A DNA stretch of 64,000 bases, taken from NCBI RefSeq assembly GCF_014534645.1, contig NZ_JACVQF010000181.1, forward strand, positions 1 through 64,000. Direction: 5' to 3'. How positions within the stretch are numbered: position 1 is the stretch's first letter; each line of letters opens with the position of its first letter. The notes under the pieces were generated by a model. The model was not told where the DNA came from. It did no database searches and saw only the letters and a list, made by a program, of their open reading frames with translations. The translations under genes were made by a program, and so were the position numbers. The DNA is from Streptomyces griseicoloratus (GTDB taxonomy: Bacteria > Actinomycetota > Actinomycetes > Streptomycetales > Streptomycetaceae). This document shows, in pieces, positions 38,744 through 47,015 of this stretch.

Positions 38744-39055
38744 CGGCCGGACCACCTCTCACATACGAACGTACGAACGTTGGGGACTGCGTGTGCGCAG
38801 GACTGCGAGCGGTGCAGCCGTGCGGGTGAATCGCCAGGGTACTGGCTCGCGCGGCACATGACCCGAGGCGCCGGAGGTAAAGATCACTACGGACCCGCCC
38901 GGACGCAACCGCCCTGCTCAGCCCGCACTCCGAACGCTACGCCGGACGGAGGAAATCGATCAAATTCCCCCCATTTGCACCTTTTATCGTATAGATACAT
39001 CCTGTGTTCCTGGAAGTACTCATGGTGACTGTCCCCACGAACCAGGAGAACTCAC
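38744..39055. other. Divergent promoter region
   Basis: About 310 bases without a gene. Near the ankyrin start ACGAACGT is repeated back to back (38765-38780) inside a partly palindromic stretch. On the other side the AT-rich run TTTTATCGTATAGATACAT (38982-39000) is the most AT-rich patch for several kb and probably holds the -10 region of the small membrane protein gene, but no good -35 is seen. Confidence 0.4.
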
Positions 39056-39250
39056 ATGATCCTCCCGATCTCAGGCGTCGTCCTGCTCGGCATCGTCTGC
39101 TTCATCTTCTGCCGCAAGGACGGCCTCAAGACCTCACACCTGCTGTGCGCGGTCCTGTTCGGCTTCTACCTGGCGAGCACGGCCGTCGCCCCGAGCATCA
39201 AGGCGGGAGGCGAGAGCCTGGCGAGCCTCCTCGGCGGGCTGAAGTTCTGA
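39056..39250 (+). CDS. Small two-helix membrane protein
   Basis: A 64-residue protein with two hydrophobic segments (ILPISGVVLLGIVCFIFC and HLLCAVLFGFYLAST) joined by a short basic loop, ending in a hydrophilic tail. AGGAG lies about 6 bases before the ATG. It is followed after 48 bases by the FtsK-like membrane protein gene on the same strand, and the pair is probably co-transcribed. Small two-helix proteins beside FtsK-like ATPases recall the spread (Spd) proteins of Streptomyces conjugative elements, but no other transfer genes, integrase or attachment sites are seen here. Function unknown. Confidence 0.75.
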   Translation: MILPISGVVLLGIVCFIFCRKDGLKTSHLLCAVLFGFYLASTAVAPSIKAGGESLASLLGGLKF

Positions 39251-39298
39251 CGGCCCTCTCCGTCCGCATCCGCCCGTACGCACTCCCAGGAGGCAGCA

Positions 39299-41047
39299 GT
39301 GGCCCGGCGGCCCCTCCCCCGCATTCTGAGCAACGGCGGCGCCCAGCTCGCCCGCAGCCGGGAGCTGGCCAGGACGGCGGCCGACAGCGCCACCGACGTC
39401 CTCCAGCCGCTGATCACCATCGCCCGCGGTCTGCGCCGGCTGGCCTCGGCCGCGGGGCGCAGGTGGGCAGAGACCCCCAAGGACCGGCGCGGTGCTCTGC
39501 TGTTCCTGGCGGCCTCGGTGGTCCTGGTCGTGGCACTGGCGCCGTACGGCCCGCTGCTCGCCGTCATCGCCCTGATGGCGGCGGCGGCCTGGCAGGGCAG
39601 GGACCGCACCCCGCCGGCCTCCGAGGGCCCCGACGTCTCCCAGGCGCAGCGCCTGAAGTCGCTCTACGAGGCGCTGGTCCCGTACTTCTCGGTCGCCGAG
39701 GACCCCGACCCCCTGTACACCCACGGCGGCGAGTGGGAGAAGGCGTTCCCCGCCTACGAGTTCGACGAGACCGGGCGCTTCGCTCACCTGGTGATCCGTT
39801 ACCCGGCGTACTTCACCGACGGGGAGACCGAGTCCCGGGCCCGGATCGAGCACCTGCTCAGCGCCAAGGCGGGCAGGGGCCGGGAGTACCACTTCGCCTG
39901 GCACGAGGAGGCCAACCACCTCTCGCTCACCGCCCTCTCTCCCCTGCCCACCGACATCGCGGCACAGCGCTTCGTCACGGCACCCGGCGAGACGGTGCTC
40001 GGCTTCACCGACCCCACCCAGGTGCAGCGCACCCTGCCGCTCACCCACGGCCAGGAGGAGCGGGACGTGCCGCCGGTCGTCTGGCGCACGGGCGTACGTT
40101 CGACGGAGCCGCATCTGCTGGTCCTGGGGCAGCCGGGCAGCGGTACGTCCACCCTGCTGCGCTCCGTCGCCCTGCAGGCCCTCCTCCACGGCGACCTGCT
40201 GATCGTCGACGGGGGCGGCACCGGCGAGTACGCCTGCCTGACCGGCCGGGACGGGGTGCTGGCCGTCGAGTGCGGCCTGACCGGCGCGCTCACCAGCCTG
40301 GAGTGGGCCACCCACGAGACCGAACGCCGGCTGGTCGCGGTCAACCAGGCCCGGCAGGAGGGCCGCCCGCCGCCGGAGGACGCCAGGCGGCCGTTGTGGA
40401 TCCTCGTGGACCGGCCGAGCGCGTTCGCGCACCTGGCCGCAGCGGACGGGCGGCGGGATCCGCAGTCCCTGCTCCAGGTCCCGCTGCGGCACGGCCGCGC
40501 GGCGAACGTGACGGTCGTCGTGGCCGACCATCTGGACGCTCTGGATCTCCTCGGCGACGGCGTACGGCAGCACACGCGCGCGCGTGTCGTCCTCGGCCCG
40601 GCCACGGCGGACCAGTTGGCGACCGTACTCGGTGCTCCCGCGCACACCACGCCCGTGGACCAGGTCCCGCCGGGCCGGGGCTACGCCCGTCTGGGCGCGG
40701 GACCGGTCCACCGCATCCAGGTCCCGGCCACGCCGGACCCGTACGACGACGCGACGAGCGACGCCCACCGGCAGGCGGTGCTCGACCTGCTGCCGCCGCG
40801 CACGCAACCGGCGGACGGGGAGCAGGCCCCGCCTCCCCCGGGAGAGGAGCCGGAGCCGCCACCGGCCGAGGAGAAGCCCGCCCCGGCCGGAAAGGAGACG
40901 GAGAAGGAGAAGGAGACTGTCCCGGCGGGGAAGCAGAAGGTCCCGGCGGAGGCGGCACCGGCGCCGATCACGGCGCAGGACACGTCACCCGCGACGGTCG
41001 GGGCGGAGACGGTGCCCGCCAAGGCGGTGGCGGCGGAATCCTCCTGA
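39299..41047 (+). CDS. FtsK-like membrane ATPase-fold protein with degenerate P-loop
   Basis: A 582-residue protein with two transmembrane helices near residues 64-98 (LLFLAASVVLVVALAPYG and LLAVIALMAAAAW) and a cytoplasmic RecA-like domain. The nucleotide-binding loop is GQPGSGTS at 277-284, where Thr283 replaces the essential Lys. Walker B is seen as LWILVDRPSAF. The C-terminal 90 residues are Pro/Glu/Lys-rich and probably disordered. The GTG start at 39299 has AGGAGG upstream. The fold resembles FtsK/SpoIIIE or TraB DNA pumps, but the lost Lys argues against normal ATP hydrolysis, so it may be a structural or sensing relative. It follows the small membrane protein gene. Function unknown. 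Confidence 0.72.
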   Translation: MARRPLPRILSNGGAQLARSRELARTAADSATDVLQPLITIARGLRRLASAAGRRWAETPKDRRGALLFLAASVVLVVALAPYGPLLAVIALMAAAAWQGRDRTPPASEGPDVSQAQRLKSLYEALVPYFSVAEDPDPLYTHGGEWEKAFPAYEFDETGRFAHLVIRYPAYFTDGETESRARIEHLLSAKAGRGREYHFAWHEEANHLSLTALSPLPTDIAAQRFVTAPGETVLGFTDPTQVQRTLPLTHGQEERDVPPVVWRTGVRSTEPHLLVLGQPGSGTSTLLRSVALQALLHGDLLIVDGGGTGEYACLTGRDGVLAVECGLTGALTSLEWATHETERRLVAVNQARQEGRPPPEDARRPLWILVDRPSAFAHLAAADGRRDPQSLLQVPLRHGRAANVTVVVADHLDALDLLGDGVRQHTRARVVLGPATADQLATVLGAPAHTTPVDQVPPGRGYARLGAGPVHRIQVPATPDPYDDATSDAHRQAVLDLLPPRTQPADGEQAPPPPGEEPEPPPAEEKPAPAGKETEKEKETVPAGKQKVPAEAAPAPITAQDTSPATVGAETVPAKAVAAESS

Positions 41048-41125
41048 GGGAGCGGGACCGTCGTGAAGGAGCGGGATCCCTCCCGGGACGGGACCCCCGC
41101 CCCGGGACCGTGGCCGGCCACCCCG

Positions 41126-42625
41126 CTACGCCACGAACGTCCTCGGCGCCTCGCCCGCGCCCACCCCGCCGTTCTCCACCAGGCGGGCCGCCGCGGCCAG
41201 CCGTACCGCCGCCTCCTCCGCCACCGCCCCGCCGACGGTGAAGGGCAGCCGCACGTACCCCTCGAAGGCCCCGTCGACCCCGAAGCGCGGGCCGGACGGG
41301 ACCCGCACCCCCACGCGCTCGCCCGCCTCGGCCAGCCGCGACCCCGACAGTCCCCCGGTGCGCACCCACAGGGTGAGCCCGCCCCGCGGCACCTCGAACT
41401 CCCAGTCCGGCAGCTCCCTGCGTACCGCCGCCACCAGCTCGTCCCGGTTCTCCCGGGCCTGCTCGCGCCGCACCTGCACCGCCTGCTCCCAGCCACCCGT
41501 GCTGAACAGCCAGTTCACGGCCAGCTGCTCCAGTACGGGCGTGCCCAGGTCGGCGTACGCGCGTGCGGCGACCAGGCTGCGGATGACATCGGGGGCGGCG
41601 CGCACCCAGCCGATGCGCATGCCCGCCCAGAACGCCTTGCTGGCGGAGCCGACGGTGACGACCGTGGACCCGGCCGGGTCGAAGGCGCACACCGGGCGCG
41701 GCATCTCGACGTCGTCGTCCAGCCACAGCTCGCTCATCGTCTCGTCGGCCACGAGGACGGTCCCCGCCGAGCGGGCCGCGTCCACCAGCCGCCGCCGCTG
41801 GTCGTCGTCGGCCAGCGCACCCGTGGGGTTGTGGAAGTCGGCGACGACGTAGGCGATGCGGGGCGCGGCCTCCCGCAGTACCTGCCGCCAGCGGTCGAGG
41901 TCCCACCCGGCGAGCCCCTCGGCCATCGCCACGGGAACCAGCCGCGCCCCCGCCTCCCGCATCAGCTGGAGGATGTTCGCGTACGACGGCGATTCCACGG
42001 CGATGCGCTCGCCCCGGCCGCCGAAGAGATGGCAGATCGCGTCGATGGCCCCCATCGCGCCCGTGGTCACCATGATCTGCTCGGGCATGGTCGGGATCCC
42101 GCGCGCGGTGTAGCGGTCGGCGATCATCGAGCGCAGCGCGGGCAGCCCGGCCGGATAGTCGCCGTGCGTGTGCGCGTACGGCGGCAGTTCCTCCAGGGCT
42201 CCCTGCACGGCCCGGGTGAGCCAGGGCTCGGGGGCGGGCAGCGCGGCGCAGCCGAGGTCGATCATCGAGCCCAGGGCCTCGGGCGGCAGGGGTTCGAGCC
42301 CGCGCGCGGGCAGCGGGTTCCCGGCCGGTACGGCGGTCCAGCTGCCGGCCCCGCGCCGGGACTCCAGGAAGCCCTCGGCGCGCAGGGCCTCGTAGGCGGC
42401 GGCGACGGTGGTGCGGCTGACGGACAGGGCGAGGGCCAGCTCGCGTTCGGCGGGCAGCCGGGCGGCGACCGGCACCCGTCCTTCGAGCACCAGCAGGCGG
42501 ATGCCGTCGGCGAGCGCACGGTAGGCGGGCGGGCGGCGGGTGCCGGGACCGGCAGGGCGGTCCTGCTGGGAGCCGAGCAGCCGGGCGAGCTGGGCCGCCC
42601 CCACGGCCGAAGTCCACTGAGCCAT
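41126..42625 (-). CDS. MocR/PdxR-type GntR regulator with aminotransferase domain
   Basis: A 499-residue fusion. The N-terminal GntR winged helix includes ALADGIRLLVLEGRVPVAARLPAERELALALSVSRTTVAAAYEAL, a linker follows, and then a class I aminotransferase-like domain. The PLP-site Lys lies in SASKAFWAGMRIGW, with the FHNPTGAL and VADETMSELW segments. Proteins of this type sense pyridoxal phosphate or an amino-compound adduct and regulate neighbouring genes. The ATG at 42625 starts the recognisable domain. It is divergent from the YczE-like membrane protein gene, a well-known pairing. Whether it retains aminotransferase activity cannot be told from sequence. Confidence 0.9.
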   Translation of the reverse strand: MAQWTSAVGAAQLARLLGSQQDRPAGPGTRRPPAYRALADGIRLLVLEGRVPVAARLPAERELALALSVSRTTVAAAYEALRAEGFLESRRGAGSWTAVPAGNPLPARGLEPLPPEALGSMIDLGCAALPAPEPWLTRAVQGALEELPPYAHTHGDYPAGLPALRSMIADRYTARGIPTMPEQIMVTTGAMGAIDAICHLFGGRGERIAVESPSYANILQLMREAGARLVPVAMAEGLAGWDLDRWRQVLREAAPRIAYVVADFHNPTGALADDDQRRRLVDAARSAGTVLVADETMSELWLDDDVEMPRPVCAFDPAGSTVVTVGSASKAFWAGMRIGWVRAAPDVIRSLVAARAYADLGTPVLEQLAVNWLFSTGGWEQAVQVRREQARENRDELVAAVRRELPDWEFEVPRGGLTLWVRTGGLSGSRLAEAGERVGVRVPSGPRFGVDGAFEGYVRLPFTVGGAVAEEAAVRLAAAARLVENGGVGAGEAPRTFVA

Positions 42626-42726
42626 GGAAATCAGTCCACCTTCCCCGGATTGGCCATGGATGGCCTTCCTTCTCAAGCCACAGGGTGTCATGAAACAGGC
42701 CACTACCACCACACAGGGGGGACGTC

Positions 42727-43380
42727 TTGTCCAGGCAAGGGCATCTCGCACGACGGCTGACTCAGCTCTACGGCGGTCTCGTGCTGTACGGCGCGAGTTC
42801 GGCGCTGCTGGTCAGGTCGGGACTCGGACTGGAGCCGTGGAACGTGCTGCACCAGGGCCTCGCCGAGCGCACCGGACTGTCGATGGGCGTGGTGCTGACC
42901 ATCGTCGGCGCCGCGGTGCTGCTGCTGTGGATCCCGCTGCGGCAGCGGCCCGGCCTCGGCACGGTCTCCAACGTGCTGGTGATCGGCGCGGCGATGGACG
43001 CGACGCTCGCGGTGGTGCCCGACGTCCACGGCCCGACCGCGCGGATAGCGCTGATGGTGGCGGGGATCGTGCTCAACGGCGCGGCGACCGGCCTGTACAT
43101 CGCGGCGCGCTTCGGTCCGGGCCCGCGCGACGGCCTGATGACGGGCCTGAACCGGCGCACGGGACTGTCGGTGCGCCTCGTGCGCACGGCCCTGGAGATC
43201 GCGGTCGTGGCGACCGGCTTCGCCCTCGGCGGCACGGTGGGCATCGGGACCCTGCTGTACGCGGTGTCGATCGGTCCGCTCGCCCAGGTCTTCCTGCGCG
43301 TGTTCGCCGTCCCCGCGGCACCGGGCGGCAGCACGGTCGTTGCCGCCGGGCAACCCCGACGCGCGATACTTCGTCCGTGA
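42727..43380 (+). CDS. YczE-like membrane protein
   Basis: A 217-residue integral membrane protein of the YczE/YyaS/YitT type with about five or six transmembrane segments and the conserved GLGLEPWNVLHQGLAERTGLS and FGPGPRDGLMTGLNRRTG motifs. The start is a TTG at 42727 with a G-rich (GGGGGGA) ribosome-binding site 5 bases upstream. YczE proteins are usually encoded beside MocR regulators, here divergent at 42625, and are thought to export or take up a small molecule under that regulator's control. The gene overlaps the glycerophosphodiesterase gene by GTGA (43377-43380), so the two are coupled. Confidence 0.85.
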   Translation: MSRQGHLARRLTQLYGGLVLYGASSALLVRSGLGLEPWNVLHQGLAERTGLSMGVVLTIVGAAVLLLWIPLRQRPGLGTVSNVLVIGAAMDATLAVVPDVHGPTARIALMVAGIVLNGAATGLYIAARFGPGPRDGLMTGLNRRTGLSVRLVRTALEIAVVATGFALGGTVGIGTLLYAVSIGPLAQVFLRVFAVPAAPGGSTVVAAGQPRRAILRP

Positions 43381-44144
43381 GCTCGCCGATACGCCACCCC
43401 TACCTCGACCATCCCGGCCCGATCGCCTTCGCCCACCGGGGCGGGGCCGCGGACGGTCTCGAGAACACCCTCCGGCAGTTCCGGCGCGCGGTCGAGACGG
43501 GCTACCGGTACATCGAAACCGACGTCCACGCCACGCGGGACGGCAGGCTCGTCGCCTTCCACGACGCGACCCTGGACCGGGTGACGGACGGCGCCGGCCG
43601 GATCGCCGACCTGAGGTGGGACGAGGTGCGCCACGCGCGCGTGGCGGGCCGGGAGCCGATCCCCCTCTTCGAGGAACTCCTGGAGACCCTCCCCGAGGTG
43701 CGGTGGAACGTCGACGTCAAGGCGGAGCCCGCGCTGCTGCCCTTCCTGGAACTGATCGGGCGCGCGAACGCCTGGGACCGCATCTGCCTCGGCTCGTTCT
43801 CCGAGGCCCGCGTCGTGCGCGCCCAGCGGCTGGCCGGCCCTCGCCTGGCCACCTCGTACGGCACCCGGGGCGTGCTCAACCTGCGGCTGCGCTCCTGGGG
43901 CGTCCCGGCGGCGCTGCGGCGCTCGGCGGTGGCCGCGCAGGTGCCCGAGGTCCAGTCGGGCATCCAGGTGGTCGACCACCGCTTCGTCCGCACCGCGCAC
44001 GCGCGCGGGCTGCAGGTGCACGTGTGGACCGTGAACGACGCGGACCACATGCACCGGCTCCTCGACCTGGGGGTGGATGGCATCATGACCGATCACATCG
44101 ACACACTGCGCAAGGTCATGGAGGACCGCGGCGTCTGGGTCTGA
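43377..44144 (+). CDS. Glycerophosphodiester phosphodiesterase
   Basis: A 255-residue GDPD-family TIM-barrel hydrolase that cleaves glycerophosphodiesters to glycerol 3-phosphate and an alcohol. The catalytic pattern HRGGAADGLENTLRQFRRAVETGYRYIETDVHATRDGRLVAFHD (seen in parts) holds His, Arg, Glu, Glu-x-Asp and the second His. VKAEPALLPF and HVWTVNDADHMHRLLDLGVDGIMTDHID complete the barrel. No signal peptide is visible, so it is cytoplasmic. The GTG start overlaps the YczE-like gene stop by 4 bases. The MFS gene follows 53 bases later on the same strand. Confidence 0.92.
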   Translation: MSSPIRHPYLDHPGPIAFAHRGGAADGLENTLRQFRRAVETGYRYIETDVHATRDGRLVAFHDATLDRVTDGAGRIADLRWDEVRHARVAGREPIPLFEELLETLPEVRWNVDVKAEPALLPFLELIGRANAWDRICLGSFSEARVVRAQRLAGPRLATSYGTRGVLNLRLRSWGVPAALRRSAVAAQVPEVQSGIQVVDHRFVRTAHARGLQVHVWTVNDADHMHRLLDLGVDGIMTDHIDTLRKVMEDRGVWV

Positions 44145-44197
44145 GACCTCGGCCGGACCCCGGGCCGCCGCGCGTTCACGGGGAAGCGAGGGCACGG

Positions 44198-45544
44198 GTG
44201 GGCACCGACACCGTGCGGACGGACGCGGCCGACGGGGCCGCCGAGCGGCGGCGCGAACAGCGCGGCTGGTACTTCTACGACTGGGCGTGCTCGGTCTACT
44301 CCACGAGCGTGCTCACGGTGTTCCTTGGGCCCTACCTGACCTCGGTCGCCGAGTCGGCGGCGGACGCGGACGGATACGTCCATCCCCTGGGGATCCCGGT
44401 GCGCGCCGGCTCCTTCTTCGCGTACTCGGTGTCCCTGTCGGTGATCGTGGCCGTCCTGCTGATGCCCCTGGTGGGTGCGGCGGCCGACCGCACGGGCCGC
44501 AAGAAGCCGCTCCTGGGCGCCGCCGCCTACACGGGCGCGGCGGCGACGGCCGGCATGTTCTTCCTCGACGGCGACCGCTATCTGCTCGGCGGCGTGCTCC
44601 TGGTCGTCGCGAACGCCGCGCAGTCCGTGGCGATGATGCTCTACAACTCCTACCTGCCGCAGATCGCCCCGCCGGAGGAGCGCGACGCGGTCTCCTCCCG
44701 CGGCTGGGCCTTCGGCTACGCGGCCGGGTCACTGGTGCTGGTCGTGAACCTGGTCCTCTACACCGCCCACGACTCCTTCGGCCTGACCGAGAGCGCGGCG
44801 GTCCGCATCTGCCTGGCGTCGGCCGGCCTGTGGTGGGGCGCCTTCGCCCTCATACCGCTGCGCCGGCTGCGCGACCGCCGGGTTCCGGCCCGCGAGGCCG
44901 CCCTCCCCGGGTTCCGGCAGCTCGCGGCGACCGTGCGCGACATGCGCCGGCGCCCGCTGACGCTGGCCTTCCTGCTGGCGTACCTGGTCTACAACGACGG
45001 CATCCAGACGGTGATCTCCCAGGCCTCCGTCTACGGCTCCGAGGAACTGGACCTCGGGCAGTCCACCCTCATCGTGGCCGTGCTGCTGGTCCAGGTGCTG
45101 GCGGTGGCGGGCGCCCTGGCGCTGGGCCGGCTGGCCCGGAGGTACGGGGCGAAGCGCACGATCCTCGGCTCGCTGGTCGCCTGGACGGTCACACTCGCCG
45201 CCGGGTACTTCCTGCCGGCGCGGGCGCCGGTGTGGTTCTTCGTCCTGGCCGCCGGGATCGGTCTCGTCCTGGGCGGAAGCCAGGCGCTGTCCCGCTCGCT
45301 GTTCTCGCACCTGGTGCCGCCCGGCAAGGAGGCCGAGTACTTCTCGGCGTACGAGCTGAGCGACCGCGGCATGAGCTGGCTCGGACCGCTGCTGTTCGGC
45401 CTCACCTACCAGCTGACCGGGAGCTACCGGGACGCGATCATCTCGCTGGTGGCCTTCTTCGTCCTCGGTTTCCTGCTCCTCGCCCGGGTCCCGGTGCGGC
45501 GGGCGATCACCGAGGCCGGCAACCCCGTACCCGAAAGGATTTAG
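44198..45544 (+). CDS. MFS transporter, UMF1 (Atg22-like) family
   Basis: A 448-residue membrane protein with about 12 transmembrane segments of the UMF1 family, related to the vacuolar amino-acid effluxer Atg22. Marks are QRGWYFYDWACSVYSTSVLTVFLGPYL at the start, DRTGRKKPLLG after TM3, QIAPPEERDAVSSRGWAFGY and LFSHLVPPGKEAEYFSAYELSDRG. The GTG at 44198 has GCGAGG upstream. It is the last gene of a same-strand set with YczE-like and GDPD genes, though no shared pathway is obvious. Substrate unknown. Confidence 0.88.
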   Translation: MGTDTVRTDAADGAAERRREQRGWYFYDWACSVYSTSVLTVFLGPYLTSVAESAADADGYVHPLGIPVRAGSFFAYSVSLSVIVAVLLMPLVGAAADRTGRKKPLLGAAAYTGAAATAGMFFLDGDRYLLGGVLLVVANAAQSVAMMLYNSYLPQIAPPEERDAVSSRGWAFGYAAGSLVLVVNLVLYTAHDSFGLTESAAVRICLASAGLWWGAFALIPLRRLRDRRVPAREAALPGFRQLAATVRDMRRRPLTLAFLLAYLVYNDGIQTVISQASVYGSEELDLGQSTLIVAVLLVQVLAVAGALALGRLARRYGAKRTILGSLVAWTVTLAAGYFLPARAPVWFFVLAAGIGLVLGGSQALSRSLFSHLVPPGKEAEYFSAYELSDRGMSWLGPLLFGLTYQLTGSYRDAIISLVAFFVLGFLLLARVPVRRAITEAGNPVPERI

Positions 45545-45564
45545 CACTCGGCGCGAAAGGGCGG

Positions 45565-45594
45565 TAGTGTACGCGTTTGGCCTGCCAGGCGTAC
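45565..45594 (+). promoter_or_regulatory. Hairpin and possible second rbpA promoter
   Basis: GTACGC...GCGTAC (45569-45594) encloses an inner TGGC-CT-GCCA pairing, making a nearly complete hairpin just after the MFS stop. TAGTGT (45565-45570) could be a -10, with a weak TTAGCA 18 bases before. Either a terminator for the MFS gene or a housekeeping promoter for rbpA; the sequence does not decide. Confidence 0.35.
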
Positions 45595-45735
45595 CGTTAC
45601 TGCGCGTCAAAGGCGCCGAAGCGCTGGGTCACATCTGCTGCCAGAGGTGACAAACCGGACGCCGGTGGGTACTGCACTGGTTGACAAGGCTGCGGCTACG
45701 ACGGCGACGCATGGCCCCGGAACGGGACTCGGGAC

Positions 45736-45762
45736 GGGAATCTTTACCGCCGACCGGACGTT
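45736..45762 (+). promoter_or_regulatory. Sigma-R-type promoter of rbpA
   Basis: GGGAAT (45736-45741), exactly 18 bases, then GTT (45760-45762) matches the GGAAT-N18-GTT consensus of the thiol-oxidative-stress factor sigma-R in Streptomyces. rbpA is a known sigma-R target, so this agrees with established knowledge. The ATG follows about 60 bases downstream. Confidence 0.85.
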
Positions 45763-45823
45763 GACCGGATGACGACGACAGCGACACCTGTCCTGTGGGC
45801 GACAAGCCCGGGAGGCACGATTC

Positions 45824-46198
45824 ATGAGTGAGCGAGCTCTTCGCGGCACGCGCCTCGTGGTGACCAGCTACGAGACGGACCGCGGCATCGACCTGGCCCC
45901 GCGCCAGGCCGTGGAGTACGCATGCGAGAAGGGGCACCGCTTCGAGATGCCCTTCTCGGTCGAGGCGGAGATCCCGCCGGAGTGGGAGTGCAAGGTCTGC
46001 GGGGCCCAGGCACTCCTGGTGGACGGCGACGGCCCGGAGGAGAAGAAGGCCAAGCCCGCGCGTACGCACTGGGACATGCTGATGGAGCGGCGCACCCGCG
46101 AGGAGCTCGAAGAGGTCCTCGAGGAGCGGCTGGCCGTTCTGCGCTCGGGCGCGATGAACATCGCGGTTCATCCCCGGGACAGCCGCAAGAGTGCGTAG
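45824..46198 (+). CDS. rbpA: RNA polymerase-binding protein RbpA
   Basis: A 124-residue RbpA, the essential actinobacterial transcription factor that binds RNA polymerase and the principal sigma factor and stabilises the open promoter complex. The core domain is recognisable from RGTRLVVTSYETDRGIDLAPRQ, the zinc-site region CEKGHRF...PPEWECKVCGAQA, and the C-terminal sigma-interaction domain THWDMLMERRTREELEEVLEERLAVLR. GGGAGG precedes the ATG. The gene has a sigma-R-type promoter and is closed by a very strong hairpin. The fxsA-ppm1 set on the other strand is the usual neighbour in Streptomyces. Confidence 0.97.
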   Translation: MSERALRGTRLVVTSYETDRGIDLAPRQAVEYACEKGHRFEMPFSVEAEIPPEWECKVCGAQALLVDGDGPEEKKAKPARTHWDMLMERRTREELEEVLEERLAVLRSGAMNIAVHPRDSRKSA

Positions 46199-46237
46199 TC
46201 CCAGCGGGGGCTGAGCGAGGTTTCAGCGCACGTTGAC

Positions 46238-46281
46238 AACCGCGGGCGCCGTACGTGGCTTCACGTACGGCGCCCGCGGTT
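46238..46281. terminator. Strong terminator after rbpA
   Basis: A perfect 20-bp stem (from AACCGCGGGCGCC to the matching GGCGCCCGCGGTT) with a GCTT tetraloop, 40 bases after the rbpA stop, followed by a T-rich TTTG. It lies between convergent genes, so it may act both ways. Confidence 0.92.
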
Positions 46282-46395
46282 TGTCGTGCGTGCGGGCCGG
46301 GACGCCCCGTGGACACCGGGGTGTTCGCCGGGAGGTTCGTCACGGACTCAGATTTGATTTGTCATGCATGCGACCAGGACCGGGCGGGCCGGAGG

Positions 46396-46968
46396 TCAGC
46401 GCGTCAGCGGCGGGCGGGGCTCCTGCGGTGTGCCGTCCGCGTCGTCCCGTATGACCTCGCCCTGGACGACCTTGCCGTCCGGGCGGTACATCCGGGCCTG
46501 GCGGAAGGCGTCGCCGAGGGTGCCGGGCCCGGCCTCACGGAGCCTGCGCTCGAAGGTGCGCTCCGCGTAGCGGCTCACGGCCTTCTGGACCGGGGGCAGC
46601 AGCAGGAGCAGGCCCAGCGCGTCCGAGACGAGGCCGGGGATCATCAGGAGCAGGCCGCCCAGCATCATCAGGCCGTTGCCCTCGCTGTTCGGCCGTGCCG
46701 TGGGCATCGCGCCGGGCTGCTGCTGTTGCAGCGTCTCGGTGAGGTTGCGGAAGGCCCGGCGGCCGGCCCCCTTGATGACCACGGAGCCGAGGACCACGCC
46801 GGCGACCAGCAGCAGGAACACCACCAGGCCGCTCGACGCGCCCGCGACCAGGGTCAGCAGCCAGATCTCCAGCACGAGCCAGGCCGCGAGGCCCAGAGGC
46901 AGGAAGGTGCGCAGCCTGGAGCGCCGGGGCCGGGCGGGGGACCTGGGGGTCTGAGCGCCTGTCGTCAT
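46396..46968 (-). CDS. fxsA: FxsA family membrane protein
   Basis: A 190-residue FxsA-family protein. The N-terminus is basic, followed by helices TFLPLGLAAWLVLEIWLLTLV and LVVFLLLVAGVVLGSVVIKG, then the typical GLMMLGGLLLMIPGLVSDALGLLLLLPPVQ region. The C-terminal tail is soluble. FxsA in E. coli is known for relieving phage T7 exclusion by F plasmids when overproduced; the general role is not known. The ATG at 46968 has TGGAG upstream. It follows ppm1 after 47 bases on the same strand. Confidence 0.9.
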   Translation of the reverse strand: MTTGAQTPRSPARPRRSRLRTFLPLGLAAWLVLEIWLLTLVAGASSGLVVFLLLVAGVVLGSVVIKGAGRRAFRNLTETLQQQQPGAMPTARPNSEGNGLMMLGGLLLMIPGLVSDALGLLLLLPPVQKAVSRYAERTFERRLREAGPGTLGDAFRQARMYRPDGKVVQGEVIRDDADGTPQEPRPPLTR

Positions 46969-47015
46969 GTCTCCAGTGTGCCTGGGCCCGGCTCTGCGCG
47001 GGATAAGGGGCAGGA

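Noticed and set aside
39056-41047. Integrated conjugative element around the FtsK-like gene
   Set aside because: No integrase, excisionase, replication gene, tRNA or direct-repeat attachment site is seen nearby.
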